A stretch of 64,000 nt of DNA, taken from Oscillospiraceae bacterium (GTDB lineage: Bacteria; Bacillota; Clostridia; Oscillospirales; Oscillospiraceae). Shown piece after piece: positions 7,154 to 13,712 of this stretch (its first letter is position 1; every line of letters begins with the position of its first letter). Where the stretch lies: positions 1 to 64,000 of the forward strand of contig CAJTCG010000007.1 of the NCBI GenBank assembly GCA_910574635.1, read 5' to 3'. The translations under genes and the position numbers were made by a program. Under the pieces are notes generated by a model. That model was not told the origin of the DNA and made no database searches. It was given only the letters and a program-made list of their open reading frames with translations.

Positions 7154-7172
7154 AGTTCCAACAGCATTGCCT

Positions 7173-7201
7173 ATTCTAGCAGACCGTTTCCCATTTGTCA
7201 A
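7173..7201 (-). promoter_or_regulatory. tRNA operon promoter
   Basis: TTGACA (7196-7201), a 17-base spacer and TAGAAT (7173-7178) lie about 20 bases upstream of tRNA-Thr. Confidence 0.85.
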
Positions 7202-7248
7202 CAAAAATTTTTCCTATTTTCACGGTTTTTTCAAAGGAGAGGATTTAC

Positions 7249-7437
7249 ATGTTAAGAACCAGCCGCCGCCCCGGGACGCGGGCCCTGCGCTGCACCCTGT
7301 GCGGCCGGGAAATTCTCCGGGGCGAGGAGTATTGGGCCTGCAACGGGCACCTTTCCTGCGGGGAGTGCTTTCCGGACCTGGCCCGGCGGGAACTGGCCCC
7401 CTGCCGGGAGGTCCGGGGAAGGGAGGAGCGGCCATGA
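7249..7437 (+). CDS. Small zinc-ribbon-like protein
   Basis: This 62-residue protein has two cysteine pairs: CTLC at residues 15-18 and CGEC at about 42-45, plus Cys36, in a layout typical of a small LIM/zinc-ribbon fold (CTLCGREILRGEEYW then CNGHLSCGECF). Metal binding is likely and function unknown. AAAGGAGAGG precedes the ATG by 6 bases. It overlaps the next gene by four bases (ATGA), so the three small genes 7249-7956 form one translationally coupled unit ending in a sigma-region-4-like protein. Such trios occur in Clostridia without an assigned role. Confidence 0.7.
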   Translation: MLRTSRRPGTRALRCTLCGREILRGEEYWACNGHLSCGECFPDLARRELAPCREVRGREERP

Positions 7438-7643
7438 CCCTTTTGGAAATGTCGGCCTCCTACCGCAGCAGCGCCGCCGCCATCCACGGGCGCATCGTGG
7501 AGCTGCGGGGGCTGGAGCGGGCCCAGGCGGACCCGGAGGCGGCCTTCCGCCTCCGCCGCCGCATCGACGAGCTGACCCCCCTCTGGCGGGAGGCCCGGGA
7601 GCTGGCGGCGCTGACCGCCCATTACTATGACAGGAGCCATTAA
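7434..7643 (+). CDS. Hypothetical small helical protein
   Basis: The 69-residue, highly charged and predicted helical protein (MTLLEMSASYRSSAAAIHGRI...RLRRRIDELTPLWREARELA) has the look of a short coiled coil. Its ATG overlaps the previous stop and its end lies 4 bases before the favoured start of the following sigma-like gene. Similar proteins preceding a sigma-region-4 protein are common in Oscillospiraceae and Lachnospiraceae, which suggests partnership, but I do not recognise a named family. Confidence 0.65.
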   Translation: MTLLEMSASYRSSAAAIHGRIVELRGLERAQADPEAAFRLRRRIDELTPLWREARELAALTAHYYDRSH

Positions 7644-7647
7644 AACC

Positions 7648-7956
7648 ATGAGAACTGCACGCTATGAGGGACCCTTTGACACCAGGGCCAGCGAGTGGAT
7701 CGGGGACCTGACGGTCTGGAACCGCCAGAACGCCGCCGACAACTCCGAGCGCCTGGAGCGCCTCCGGCGGAATCTCCGCCAGGCCCGGGAGCGGGAGCTG
7801 ACCCCCCGCCAGCGCCAGCTGGTGGACCTCTACTACGACCAGGGGATGAACATCCCCCAAATCGCCCGGGAGCTGGGGCTGAACCGCTCCACCGTCTCCC
7901 GGACCCTCCGGCGGGCCAAGGCCCGGCTCTACCGGTGCCTCCGGTATTCTTTGTAG
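7648..7956 (+). CDS. Sigma-70 region 4-like helix-turn-helix protein
   Basis: The 102-residue protein ends in a clear sigma region 4.2-type helix-turn-helix: LTPRQRQLVDLYYDQGMNIPQIARELGLNRSTVSRTLRRAKARL. Region 2 is absent, so it cannot be a full sigma factor. It may act as a DNA-binding regulator or a split sigma subunit. The N-terminal half (MRTARYEGPFDTRASEWI) is unassigned. An in-frame ATG at 7627 is possible, but AGGAG at 7632-7636 favours ATG 7648. It closes the three-gene unit with the zinc-ribbon and helical proteins. Confidence 0.75.
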   Translation: MRTARYEGPFDTRASEWIGDLTVWNRQNAADNSERLERLRRNLRQARERELTPRQRQLVDLYYDQGMNIPQIARELGLNRSTVSRTLRRAKARLYRCLRYSL

Positions 7957-8018
7957 ACTTTTCACGGGAAAACCCAGGATTTTCCTGCCGTTTCGTCCAT
8001 TTTGTCCCGCTTTTCCTC

Positions 8019-8047
8019 TTGCGGTTTTGCCTTGAAGCGGATATAAT
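8019..8047 (+). promoter_or_regulatory. Promoter of the yitT-family gene
   Basis: TTGCGG (8019-8024), a 17-base spacer and a perfect TATAAT (8042-8047) lie 87 bases upstream of the start codon. Confidence 0.7.
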
Positions 8048-8134
8048 CAAAGCCAGTGCTCATAAGGAAACAACTTAAACTGCCCTCCCCCGAAACGGCG
8101 GGACGGGCGAGGCCGCCGGGCCGGGAGGAACGAC

Positions 8135-9019
8135 ATGAAGGACATGATGTACAATTCCCTGCACAACCGATGGCTGCGGCTGGTGGCCGCCATGCTGGGG
8201 GAGGGCGTGGTAGCCCTGGCCCTCCGCTTATTCATCGTGCCGCTGGGCCTGTACTCCGGCGGGCTGATGGGCTTTTGCCAGCTGATCCGCACCCTGCTCC
8301 ACAACACCCTGGGCCTGGAGGCGGACATCGCCGGCGTCCTCTATTTTATCAGCAACATCCCCATCCTGCTGCTGGGCTGGAAGACCCTGGGGCCCCGGAT
8401 GACCTTCAAGACCATCGCCTGCACGGTGTCCTTTTCCTTCTTCTACAGCATCATCCCCTCGCCGTCGCTCCCCATTGTGGACGACTACCTCACCTCCTGC
8501 CTGCTGGGGGGCATCATCGTGGGCATCGCCAGCGGAATCGTGCTGACCTGCGGCGGCAGCGGCGGCGGGCTGGACATCGTGGGCCTCTGCCTGAGCAAGC
8601 GGGGCAGCCGCTTCACCGTGGGGAAATTCTCCCTGACGGTCAACTTCTTCCTCTACGCCGCCTGCCTGGTTCTCTTTGTGCCGGAGGTGGCCATCTACTC
8701 CGTTATCTACAACTTCTTCTCCGCCATGGTGCTGGACCGGATGCACCAGCAAAACGTCAACGTCCAGGCCATGATTTTCACCAAGGAGGACGAGAAGGAG
8801 CTGGGCCGCTTCATCATTGAAAAGCTGGGCCGCAGCGTCACCTATTGGGAGGGCACCGGGGCCTACAGCGGCAAGGGGCTCCACGTGCTGGTGGTGTGCC
8901 TGTCCAAGTTCGAGATTGAGGATCTGCTCCACGCGGTCCACGAGCGGGACGACCACGCCTTCGTCACCGTCCAGGAGCGGGTCCGGGTCTTCGGGAACTT
9001 TGTGCGGAAGCTGGAGTGA
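8135..9019 (+). CDS. YitT family membrane protein (DUF161 + DUF2179)
   Basis: The 294-residue protein has about five hydrophobic segments in residues 1-190 (YitT/DUF161), including the glycine-rich GGIIVGIASGIVLTCGGSGGGLDI typical of the family, broken here by a hydrophilic SKRGS segment. A soluble C-terminal DUF2179 domain follows (~residues 210-290, ending KFEIEDLLHAVHERDDHAF). Members are common in Firmicutes, often in several paralogues; transport is suspected but no substrate is established. GGGAGG is 6 bases before the ATG. It has its own promoter and terminator. Confidence 0.9.
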   Translation: MKDMMYNSLHNRWLRLVAAMLGEGVVALALRLFIVPLGLYSGGLMGFCQLIRTLLHNTLGLEADIAGVLYFISNIPILLLGWKTLGPRMTFKTIACTVSFSFFYSIIPSPSLPIVDDYLTSCLLGGIIVGIASGIVLTCGGSGGGLDIVGLCLSKRGSRFTVGKFSLTVNFFLYAACLVLFVPEVAIYSVIYNFFSAMVLDRMHQQNVNVQAMIFTKEDEKELGRFIIEKLGRSVTYWEGTGAYSGKGLHVLVVCLSKFEIEDLLHAVHERDDHAFVTVQERVRVFGNFVRKLE

Positions 9020-9060
9020 CCGGGGGAGAGGCGTTTGATCGGTACCATACCGTTAAAAGA

Positions 9061-9089
9061 GAGGACCGCCCCGGGGCGGTCCTCTTTTT
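9061..9089 (+). terminator. Intrinsic terminator after the yitT-family gene
   Basis: GAGGACCGCCCC is followed at once by its complement GGGGCGGTCCTC (9061-9084) and five T residues. The stem is perfect; the loop forms by opening the central pairs. Confidence 0.9.
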
Positions 9090-9098
9090 GCGCATGAT

Positions 9099-9395
9099 TT
9101 ATGCTCCTGTCCGGTCCGCCGGTTCCGTCACAGCCCCCTTGCCTCTTATCAGTTCCTCCGTCAGCTGCGCCCCAAAGTGGAAGGCGAACCGGAAGCGGTC
9201 AAAATGCAGCATATCCTCAATTTTGCTTCTCGTTTCTAAGTACGCGTCCAGCAGCTCCTGCTGCTCACCCGTCATGGAAGCGGTGAGCAGCTCCAGCTGT
9301 TCGCATTGGATGCGCGCCGTCCGGACAAAGGGCGAGTCCTTCTCGCGGGTATTTCCCAGGGGCAGATTATAGAGCATTTCCAGAATGTTTTCCAT
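9099..9395 (-). CDS. DUF6809-like small protein
   Basis: The 98-residue protein starts MENILEMLYNLPLGNTR and continues as amphipathic helices (CEQLELLTASMTGEQQELLDAYLETRSKIEDML). The start and the helical pattern resemble Clostridial proteins annotated DUF6809, of unknown function; the family assignment is from memory. AAAGGACC precedes the ATG by 7 bases. It lies downstream of the second RHH gene on the same strand, but a rightward small-RNA promoter lies between them. Confidence 0.7.
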   Translation of the reverse strand: MENILEMLYNLPLGNTREKDSPFVRTARIQCEQLELLTASMTGEQQELLDAYLETRSKIEDMLHFDRFRFAFHFGAQLTEELIRGKGAVTEPADRTGA

Positions 9396-9430
9396 CTTTG
9401 CACGGTCCTTTCTTTTTTGGCCGGTACCGC

Positions 9431-9459
9431 TTGAAAGGAAAGACGGCGCATGGTATAAT
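9431..9459 (+). promoter_or_regulatory. Promoter of the second candidate small RNA
   Basis: TTGAAA (9431-9436), a 17-base spacer and TATAAT (9454-9459), with an extended TGG just upstream of the -10, make the best promoter of the RHH cassette. It points toward the RHH gene's 3' end. Confidence 0.7.
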
Positions 9460-9465
9460 ATTTAC

Positions 9466-9551
9466 GTCGTTTTGCCTTTGGGCAATATCGGCCTGCGGGG
9501 AAGCGGTGTCTGCTGTGATGGGCTGAGCGCCGCTTCCCGTCATTTCGTTTT
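9466..9551 (+). ncRNA. Candidate ~85-nt small RNA convergent with the RHH gene, copy 2
   Basis: It begins with the conserved block ACGTCGTTTTGCC, TTTG, GGCAATATCGGCC (TTGCC/GGCAA hairpin), then GGGGAAGCGG (9497-9506), a variable loop of roughly 23 bases and CCGCTTCCC (9530-9538), ending near the T-rich stretch 9543-9551. The 5' block and the stem match copy 1, while the loop does not. The stem ends one base before the RHH stop codon (9540-9542), as in copy 1. Conservation of promoter, hairpin and terminator stem with divergence of the loop argues for an RNA rather than a protein. Confidence 0.55.
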
Positions 9552-9725
9552 GAGATCGTCATGCACCTTGTGGACACCGCGCCGAATGACTTCCGCTTTT
9601 GATACGTTGAGTTCTTCGATACACTCGTCCAGTTTCTCGGCTGTTGCTTTATCAAGGCGGACTTTGAGGGAAATGTCCTTCGGATTATCGGTGGGACGTC
9701 CCATTTTTTTATTCCCCAACACCAT
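9540..9725 (-). CDS. Small ribbon-helix-helix DNA-binding protein, copy 2
   Basis: The 61-residue protein (MVLGNKKMGRPTDNPKDIS, then LKVRLDKATAEKLDE, SKAEVIRRGVHKVHDDL) is homologous over its length to the protein at 177-356. It shares GRPTD.PKDI, the beta-strand arm and AEV.RRGV...DDL. The ATG after GAGGTG is used; an internal ATG before GRPTD is possible. Upstream it has a 17-spaced promoter and the GC-rich palindrome, and downstream the convergent small RNA, so the whole arrangement of copy 1 is repeated in inverted orientation. Confidence 0.8.
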   Translation of the reverse strand: MVLGNKKMGRPTDNPKDISLKVRLDKATAEKLDECIEELNVSKAEVIRRGVHKVHDDLKTK

Positions 9726-9750
9726 CACCTCACTTTTTGGGGTCGCTAAT

Positions 9751-9779
9751 AATATAACTTATAGACGCCGCAAAGTCAA
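9751..9779 (-). promoter_or_regulatory. Promoter of RHH copy 2
   Basis: TTGACT (9774-9779), a 17-base spacer and TATATT (9751-9756). The spacer (ttgcggcg..) and the bases after the -10 (agcgaccccaaaaa) align with copy 1, but the perfect 13-bp operator of copy 1 is degenerate here. Confidence 0.7.
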
Positions 9780-9797
9780 GAGGATTTTGCTATTTTG

Positions 9798-9880
9798 TAG
9801 GGGCCGCCGCCCTCGGCGGCCCGTCTACCGGAAACCGGGAAGTTCCAGGAAACGGGCGGACCTATGTGTCCGCCCCGACG
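9798..9880. repeat. GC-rich palindromic dispersed repeat, copy 2
   Basis: Starts gtaggggccgccgccctcgg and continues with the same inner sequence as 1-45, but the right arm is replaced by cgggcggacctatgtgtccgccc, itself a small palindrome. It lies directly upstream of the RHH copy 2 promoter. Confidence 0.7.
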
Positions 9881-9965
9881 GCCCGTCTCCCGACAGCCCC
9901 CCATGTCCAGGAATTGGCCCGGTCAGGGGACCGGGCCCCACAAAGAAGAACCCGCTCCGACAGGA

Positions 9966-9997
9966 AAGCGGACCGCCCCCTGGGCGGCCCGCTTTTT
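9966..9997. terminator. Probably bidirectional terminator hairpin
   Basis: AAGCGGACCGCCC (9966-9978) pairs with GGGCGGCCCGCTT (9982-9994) apart from one mismatch. The T-run (9993-9997) is on the plus strand, with a shorter T-tract on the minus strand. It sits just beyond the end of the truncated gene. Confidence 0.6.
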
Positions 9998-10010
9998 GCG
10001 TCCGGCAGTT

Positions 10011-10370
10011 TTACCGTTCCGTTCCCTCCAGAATCTCCCGGACCCGGAGCACGCCCCCCTCCACGGAGAACCGGACCTCCAGCCCGGCAAAATGCCGCAG
10101 GTCCTCCACGGGGGCCTCGAAAAAGTCATGGGACCACACCCAAAAATCCGCATGATCTGCCCGCCTGTACCGGCAGGCCATGGGATCCTCCCACAGCTTT
10201 GCCCACCGCGCCCCGTGGCCCTTATCCTGCCTGGACACGGCGGCGATAATGCCGGTGGTCAGCTGGCCGTGCTCCAGCCCGTGGCCGTCGCTGTTCCTGG
10301 AGAAATATTTATGGGCGCTTTCGGGGGCGGCAAAGGTTCCCCTTCCTCTTGACTTTCCGGCGGTCCTATG
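10011..10370 (-). pseudogene. 5'-truncated remnant of an unidentified gene
   Basis: The minus-strand frame is open from a TAG at 10371-10373 down to the stop at 10011-10013 and reads as natural protein throughout (SAHKYFSRNSDGHGLEHG, TTGIIAAVSRQDKGHG, DFWVWSHDFFEAPVEDL, GLEVRFSVEGGVL). No ATG, GTG or TTG occurs in the first ~40 codons. The only usable start is a GTG at 10238 without a ribosome site, and it would cut into the conserved-looking region. The upstream end runs into the SCIFF promoter. I read this as a gene that lost its 5' end. The family is not recognised. Confidence 0.6.
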
Positions 10371-10377
10371 CTAAACT
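10349..10377 (+). promoter_or_regulatory. SCIFF operon promoter
   Basis: TTGACT (10349-10354), a 17-base spacer and TAAACT (10372-10377) lie 69 bases upstream of the peptide start. Confidence 0.75.
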
Positions 10378-10446
10378 GTCGGAGATAAAAGGCCGCTTTT
10401 TCCAAAAGCGGAGCGCTTCAAATTCAATCAGATGGGAGTAACGATC

Positions 10447-10587
10447 ATGAAGAGAATCAAGACCCTGGAGACCCGCAGCCTCTGCGAGAGCGCCAAGAAG
10501 GGCGGCTGCGGCGAGTGCCAGACCTCCTGCCAGTCCGCCTGCAAGACCTCCTGCGGCGTCGCCAACCAGAAGTGCGAGCAGAAGTAA
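10447..10587 (+). CDS. scfA: SCIFF ranthipeptide precursor (six cysteines in forty-five residues)
   Basis: This 46-residue peptide has the SCIFF hallmark GGCGECQTSCQSACKTSC. It is the substrate of the radical-SAM enzyme encoded next, which installs a thioether link. Cysteines are at 13, 21, 24, 28, 32, 36 and 43, one more than the usual six (Cys13 is extra). In characterised homologues, as I recall, Cys32 is joined to Thr37; here position 37 is Gly (SCGVANQ). Either another acceptor is used or the link is to a glycine carbon. It has its own promoter and a hairpin after the stop that would favour peptide over enzyme transcripts. Confidence 0.95.
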   Translation: MKRIKTLETRSLCESAKKGGCGECQTSCQSACKTSCGVANQKCEQK

Positions 10588-10594
10588 ACAGCCG

Positions 10595-10622
10595 AAGCGC
10601 CGCCCGGTGAGGCGGCGCTTTT
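10595..10622 (+). terminator. Partial terminator/attenuator between SCIFF peptide and maturase
   Basis: A perfect 10-bp stem (AAGCGCCGCC 10595-10604, GGCGGCGCTT 10611-10620) is followed only by TTCC, so termination should be leaky. This would make the peptide transcript more abundant than the enzyme transcript. Confidence 0.7.
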
Positions 10623-10669
10623 CCTGTCAACAAGACCGCCGCCCCCTCCGGGCGGCTTGGGAGGAACAC

Positions 10670-12055
10670 ATGGTACATCAATACAAGCTGAACGGCTATA
10701 ACCTCGTCCTGGACACTTGCTCCGGCGGCGTCCACGTGGTGGACGAGGTGGCCTATGACCTGATTGCCCTCTACCCGGACCATACGCCGGAGGAGATTGT
10801 CCAAACTCTGCTGGAAACCTACCGGGACCGCCCCGATGTGACGGAGGCGGAGATCCGGGAGTGCCTGGCCGACGTGGAGTCCCTGGTAAAATCCGGGCAG
10901 CTCTACACCCCCGACACCTTTTCGGACATCGCCGGGACCTTCAAGGAGCGCTCCGGCGGCGTGGTGAAGGCCCTCTGCCTTCATGTGGCCCACACCTGCA
11001 ATTTGAACTGCTCCTACTGCTTCGCCAGCCAGGGGAAGTACCACGGGGACCGGGCCCTCATGAGCTTCGAGGTGGGAAAGCAGGCCCTGGACTTCCTCAT
11101 CGCCCACTCCGGGACCCGGACGAACCTGGAGGTGGACTTCTTCGGCGGCGAGCCGCTGATGAACTGGCAGGTGGTGAAGGACCTGGTGGCCTATGCCCGG
11201 ACCCAGGAGGGGCCCCATCACAAGCGTTTCCGCTTCACCCTCACCACCAACGGGATGCTGATTGACCAGGACGTGATCGACTTTGCCAACCGGGAGATGG
11301 ACAACGTGGTCCTCTCCCTGGACGGGCGGAAGGAGATTCACGACGCTCTTCGGGTGGACTACGCCGGAAACGGCAGCTATGACCGCGTCGTTCCCAAGTT
11401 CCAGGAGCTGGTGAAGGCCCGGGGAGGAAGCCGCTACTATATGCGGGGCACCTTCACCCACCGGAATCCCGACTTTACGAAGGACCTCTTCCATATGGCG
11501 GACCTGGGCTTCACCGAGCTTTCCATGGAGCCGGTGGTCTGCGCCCCGGGGGACCCGGCGGCCCTGACGGCGGAGGACCTGGAGGTGGTCAAGGACCAGT
11601 ACGAGCTGCTGGCCAGGGAAATGCTGAAACGGCACAAGGAGGGCCGTCCCATCACCTTCTACCACTACATGCTGGACCTCACGGGAGGGCCCTGCGTCTA
11701 TAAGCGGGTCTCCGGCTGCGGCTCCGGCACGGAGTACATGGCCGTCACCCCCTGGGGGGACCTGTACCCCTGCCACCAGTTCGTGGGGGAGGAATCCTAT
11801 AAGCTGGGAGACGTGTGGAGCGGCGTGACGAATACCGCCCTGCGGGAGGAGTTTCGCTCCTGCAACGCCTACGCCCGCCCCGCGTGCGCGGACTGCTGGG
11901 CCAGGCTCTACTGCTCCGGCGGCTGCGCCGCCAACGCCTACCATGCCTCCGGCTCCATCCGGGGAATCTACGAGGCGGGCTGTGAGCTCTTCCGCAAGCG
12001 GATGGAGTGCGCCATCATGCTCCAGGCCGCCCTGGCGGAAGAGGCGGAGGCATGA
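10670..12055 (+). CDS. scfB: SCIFF radical-SAM thioether maturase (SPASM/twitch)
   Basis: The 461-residue enzyme has an N-terminal peptide-recognition region (MVHQYKLNGYNLVLD...), the radical-SAM cluster CNLNCSYC near residue 108, FFGGEPL and the TTNG strand. Its C-terminal SPASM domain is cysteine-rich (CGSGTEYMAVTPWGDLYPCHQF, CADCWARLYCSGGC, AGCELF). It uses S-adenosylmethionine and auxiliary 4Fe-4S clusters to crosslink the SCIFF peptide encoded 82 bases upstream. GGGAGGAACAC precedes the ATG; a more upstream in-frame start (10607) falls in the hairpin and is rejected. Its stop overlaps the next start (ATGA). Confidence 0.95.
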   Translation: MVHQYKLNGYNLVLDTCSGGVHVVDEVAYDLIALYPDHTPEEIVQTLLETYRDRPDVTEAEIRECLADVESLVKSGQLYTPDTFSDIAGTFKERSGGVVKALCLHVAHTCNLNCSYCFASQGKYHGDRALMSFEVGKQALDFLIAHSGTRTNLEVDFFGGEPLMNWQVVKDLVAYARTQEGPHHKRFRFTLTTNGMLIDQDVIDFANREMDNVVLSLDGRKEIHDALRVDYAGNGSYDRVVPKFQELVKARGGSRYYMRGTFTHRNPDFTKDLFHMADLGFTELSMEPVVCAPGDPAALTAEDLEVVKDQYELLAREMLKRHKEGRPITFYHYMLDLTGGPCVYKRVSGCGSGTEYMAVTPWGDLYPCHQFVGEESYKLGDVWSGVTNTALREEFRSCNAYARPACADCWARLYCSGGCAANAYHASGSIRGIYEAGCELFRKRMECAIMLQAALAEEAEA

Positions 12056-13395
12056 CCACCCCCCTGGCGGACTTCCTCCGGGCCTACGCCGCCTCCGGCA
12101 CGGCCCGGCTCCACATGCCGGGGCACAAGGGCCGGGGCCCCTTGGGCTGCGAGGCCTGGGACCTGACGGAGATTTCCGGGGCGGACTCCCTCTATGAGGC
12201 GGAGGGCGTCATTGCGCGGAGCGAGGAAAACGCCGCCGCCCTCTTCGGCTCCGCCGCCACGTTCTATTCCACCGAAGGGTCTACCCAGTGCGTCAAGGCC
12301 ATGCTGTTTCTGGCCCTCCAGAACCGGCCGGCGGGGACGCCGCCGGTGGTTCTGGCCGCCCGGAACGTCCACAAATCCTTCGTCCACGCCGCCGCCCTGC
12401 TGGACTTCGAGCCCCTTTGGCTCTGGCCGGAGGAGGGGACAAGCTCCCTCTGCGCCTGTCCCGTTACGGCGGAGGGCCTGGAAACGGCCCTGGACTCCCT
12501 GTCCGCTCCCCCCGCCGCCGTCTACGTCACCAGCCCCGATTACCTGGGGAATATGGCGGATATCTCCGCCCTGGCGGAGGTGTGCCGCGCCCATAAAACG
12601 CCGCTTCTGGCGGACAACGCCCACGGGGCCTATCTGCGCTTCCTCTCCCCCTCCCGCCACCCCCTGGACCTGGGGGCGGACCTCGCCTGCGATTCCGCCC
12701 ACAAGACCCTGCCGGTCCTCACCGGCGGGGCGTATCTGCATATCTCCAAAACCGCCCCGGCGGCGTTTCGGGAGAACGCCCGGGCGGCCCTGGCCCTCTT
12801 CGGGTCCACCAGCCCGTCCTATCTGACCCTGGCCTCCCTGGACCTGTGCAGCCGCTATCTATCAGAAAATTACCCCGCCCGCCTGAAAGAGGCCGTCCGC
12901 CGCCTGGAGGCCCTGGGGAAAACCCTTTCCGCCAACGGCTGGCGGGTTGAACCCTCCGACCCTCTCCGCCTGACCCTCCGGGCCCCGGCGGGCCTGACGG
13001 GTCTGGACCTGGCGGACCGCCTCCGCCGGGGCGGCGCGGAATGCGAGTACGCGGACCGGGACTTCCTGGTCCTCATGACTACGCCGGAAAACACCCCGGA
13101 GGACCTTGCCCGCGTTCCCGCCGCCCTGGGGGCAAACCGGGCTCCTGCCGCCCCGGCGGTTTCCCTGCCCCTGGCAAAGGGAGAGCGGGTCCTCTCCATC
13201 CGGGAGGCCCTGTTCGCCCCCCAAGAGTCCGTCCCGGCGGAGGAGAGCCTGGGCCGGGTCTGCGGCGCGCCCACGGTGGGCTGTCCCCCGGCGGTGCCCA
13301 TCGCCGTGTCCGGGGAGCGGATTGGGCCGGAGGCCCTGGCGCTGTTTCGCTATTACGGCGTAAAACGCGTGGACGTTTTAAAGAGTGAAAATTAA
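12052..13395 (+). CDS. Orn/Lys/Arg decarboxylase-family PLP enzyme
   Basis: The 447-residue enzyme begins with the family motif HMPGHKGRG (residues ~21-29). It carries SAHKTLPVLTGGAYLH, whose Lys is the pyridoxal-phosphate Schiff base, and the aspartate-containing ADNAHGAY. Family members decarboxylate arginine, lysine or ornithine; the short Firmicute form (YaaO/SpeA-like) matches this length. The substrate cannot be fixed from sequence. It overlaps scfB by four bases, a linkage often seen but not understood. Confidence 0.88.
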   Translation: MTTPLADFLRAYAASGTARLHMPGHKGRGPLGCEAWDLTEISGADSLYEAEGVIARSEENAAALFGSAATFYSTEGSTQCVKAMLFLALQNRPAGTPPVVLAARNVHKSFVHAAALLDFEPLWLWPEEGTSSLCACPVTAEGLETALDSLSAPPAAVYVTSPDYLGNMADISALAEVCRAHKTPLLADNAHGAYLRFLSPSRHPLDLGADLACDSAHKTLPVLTGGAYLHISKTAPAAFRENARAALALFGSTSPSYLTLASLDLCSRYLSENYPARLKEAVRRLEALGKTLSANGWRVEPSDPLRLTLRAPAGLTGLDLADRLRRGGAECEYADRDFLVLMTTPENTPEDLARVPAALGANRAPAAPAVSLPLAKGERVLSIREALFAPQESVPAEESLGRVCGAPTVGCPPAVPIAVSGERIGPEALALFRYYGVKRVDVLKSEN

Positions 13396-13419
13396 AAAAT
13401 GAGGCACACTAGCCTTGCC

Positions 13420-13452
13420 GCCCCGTTCCTCTGGGACGGGGCAAATTTTTTT
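13420..13452 (+). terminator. Terminator after the SCIFF-decarboxylase operon
   Basis: GCCCCGT (13420-13426) pairs with ACGGGGC (13436-13442), extended by TCC/GG, followed by a T-run at 13446-13452. It lies just upstream of the ferredoxin gene. Confidence 0.8.
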
Positions 13453-13470
13453 CAGAATAGGAGAAACGCG

Positions 13471-13650
13471 ATGAACGCGACGGTAAATGAAAGCTGCATC
13501 GGCTGCGGCCTGTGCGCCGGGAACTGCCCGGAGGTATTTTCCATGGGAGACGACGGCTTCGCCCACGGCGGGGAGGTCCCCGACGGGATGCTGGACGCGG
13601 CCCAGAGCGCCCGTGACGAGTGCCCGGTGAGCGCCATCAGCATCGGCTGA
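13471..13650 (+). CDS. Small 4Fe-4S ferredoxin
   Basis: The 59-residue protein contains CIGCGLCAGNCPEVF (cysteines 9, 12, 15 and 19) and a distal CPVSAI, the pattern of single-cluster low-potential ferredoxins. A partial second motif remains (no second CxxCxxC). It transfers electrons in anaerobic metabolism; the partner is not evident, though the upstream radical-SAM enzyme needs a one-electron donor. ATAGGAGA precedes the ATG by 7 bases. A terminator is on either side. Confidence 0.9.
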   Translation: MNATVNESCIGCGLCAGNCPEVFSMGDDGFAHGGEVPDGMLDAAQSARDECPVSAISIG

Positions 13651-13675
13651 GGCCCGCGCATACGCGTATAAAAGA

Positions 13676-13708
13676 GGGGAGCTGCCCACTTTGGGCAGCT
13701 CCCCTTTT
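13676..13708. terminator. Bidirectional terminator between ferredoxin and lepA
   Basis: GGGGAGCTGCCC (13676-13687) pairs perfectly with GGGCAGCTCCCC (13693-13704), with TTTT on the plus side and an A-rich left flank giving T's on the minus strand. It serves the two convergent genes. Confidence 0.88.
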
Positions 13709-13712
13709 ACGC

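Noticed and set aside
7249-7956. Remnant of a conjugative element
   Set aside because: The small zinc-ribbon/helical/sigma-like trio has no integrase, relaxase or attachment repeats nearby, although the tRNA-Thr gene is close.
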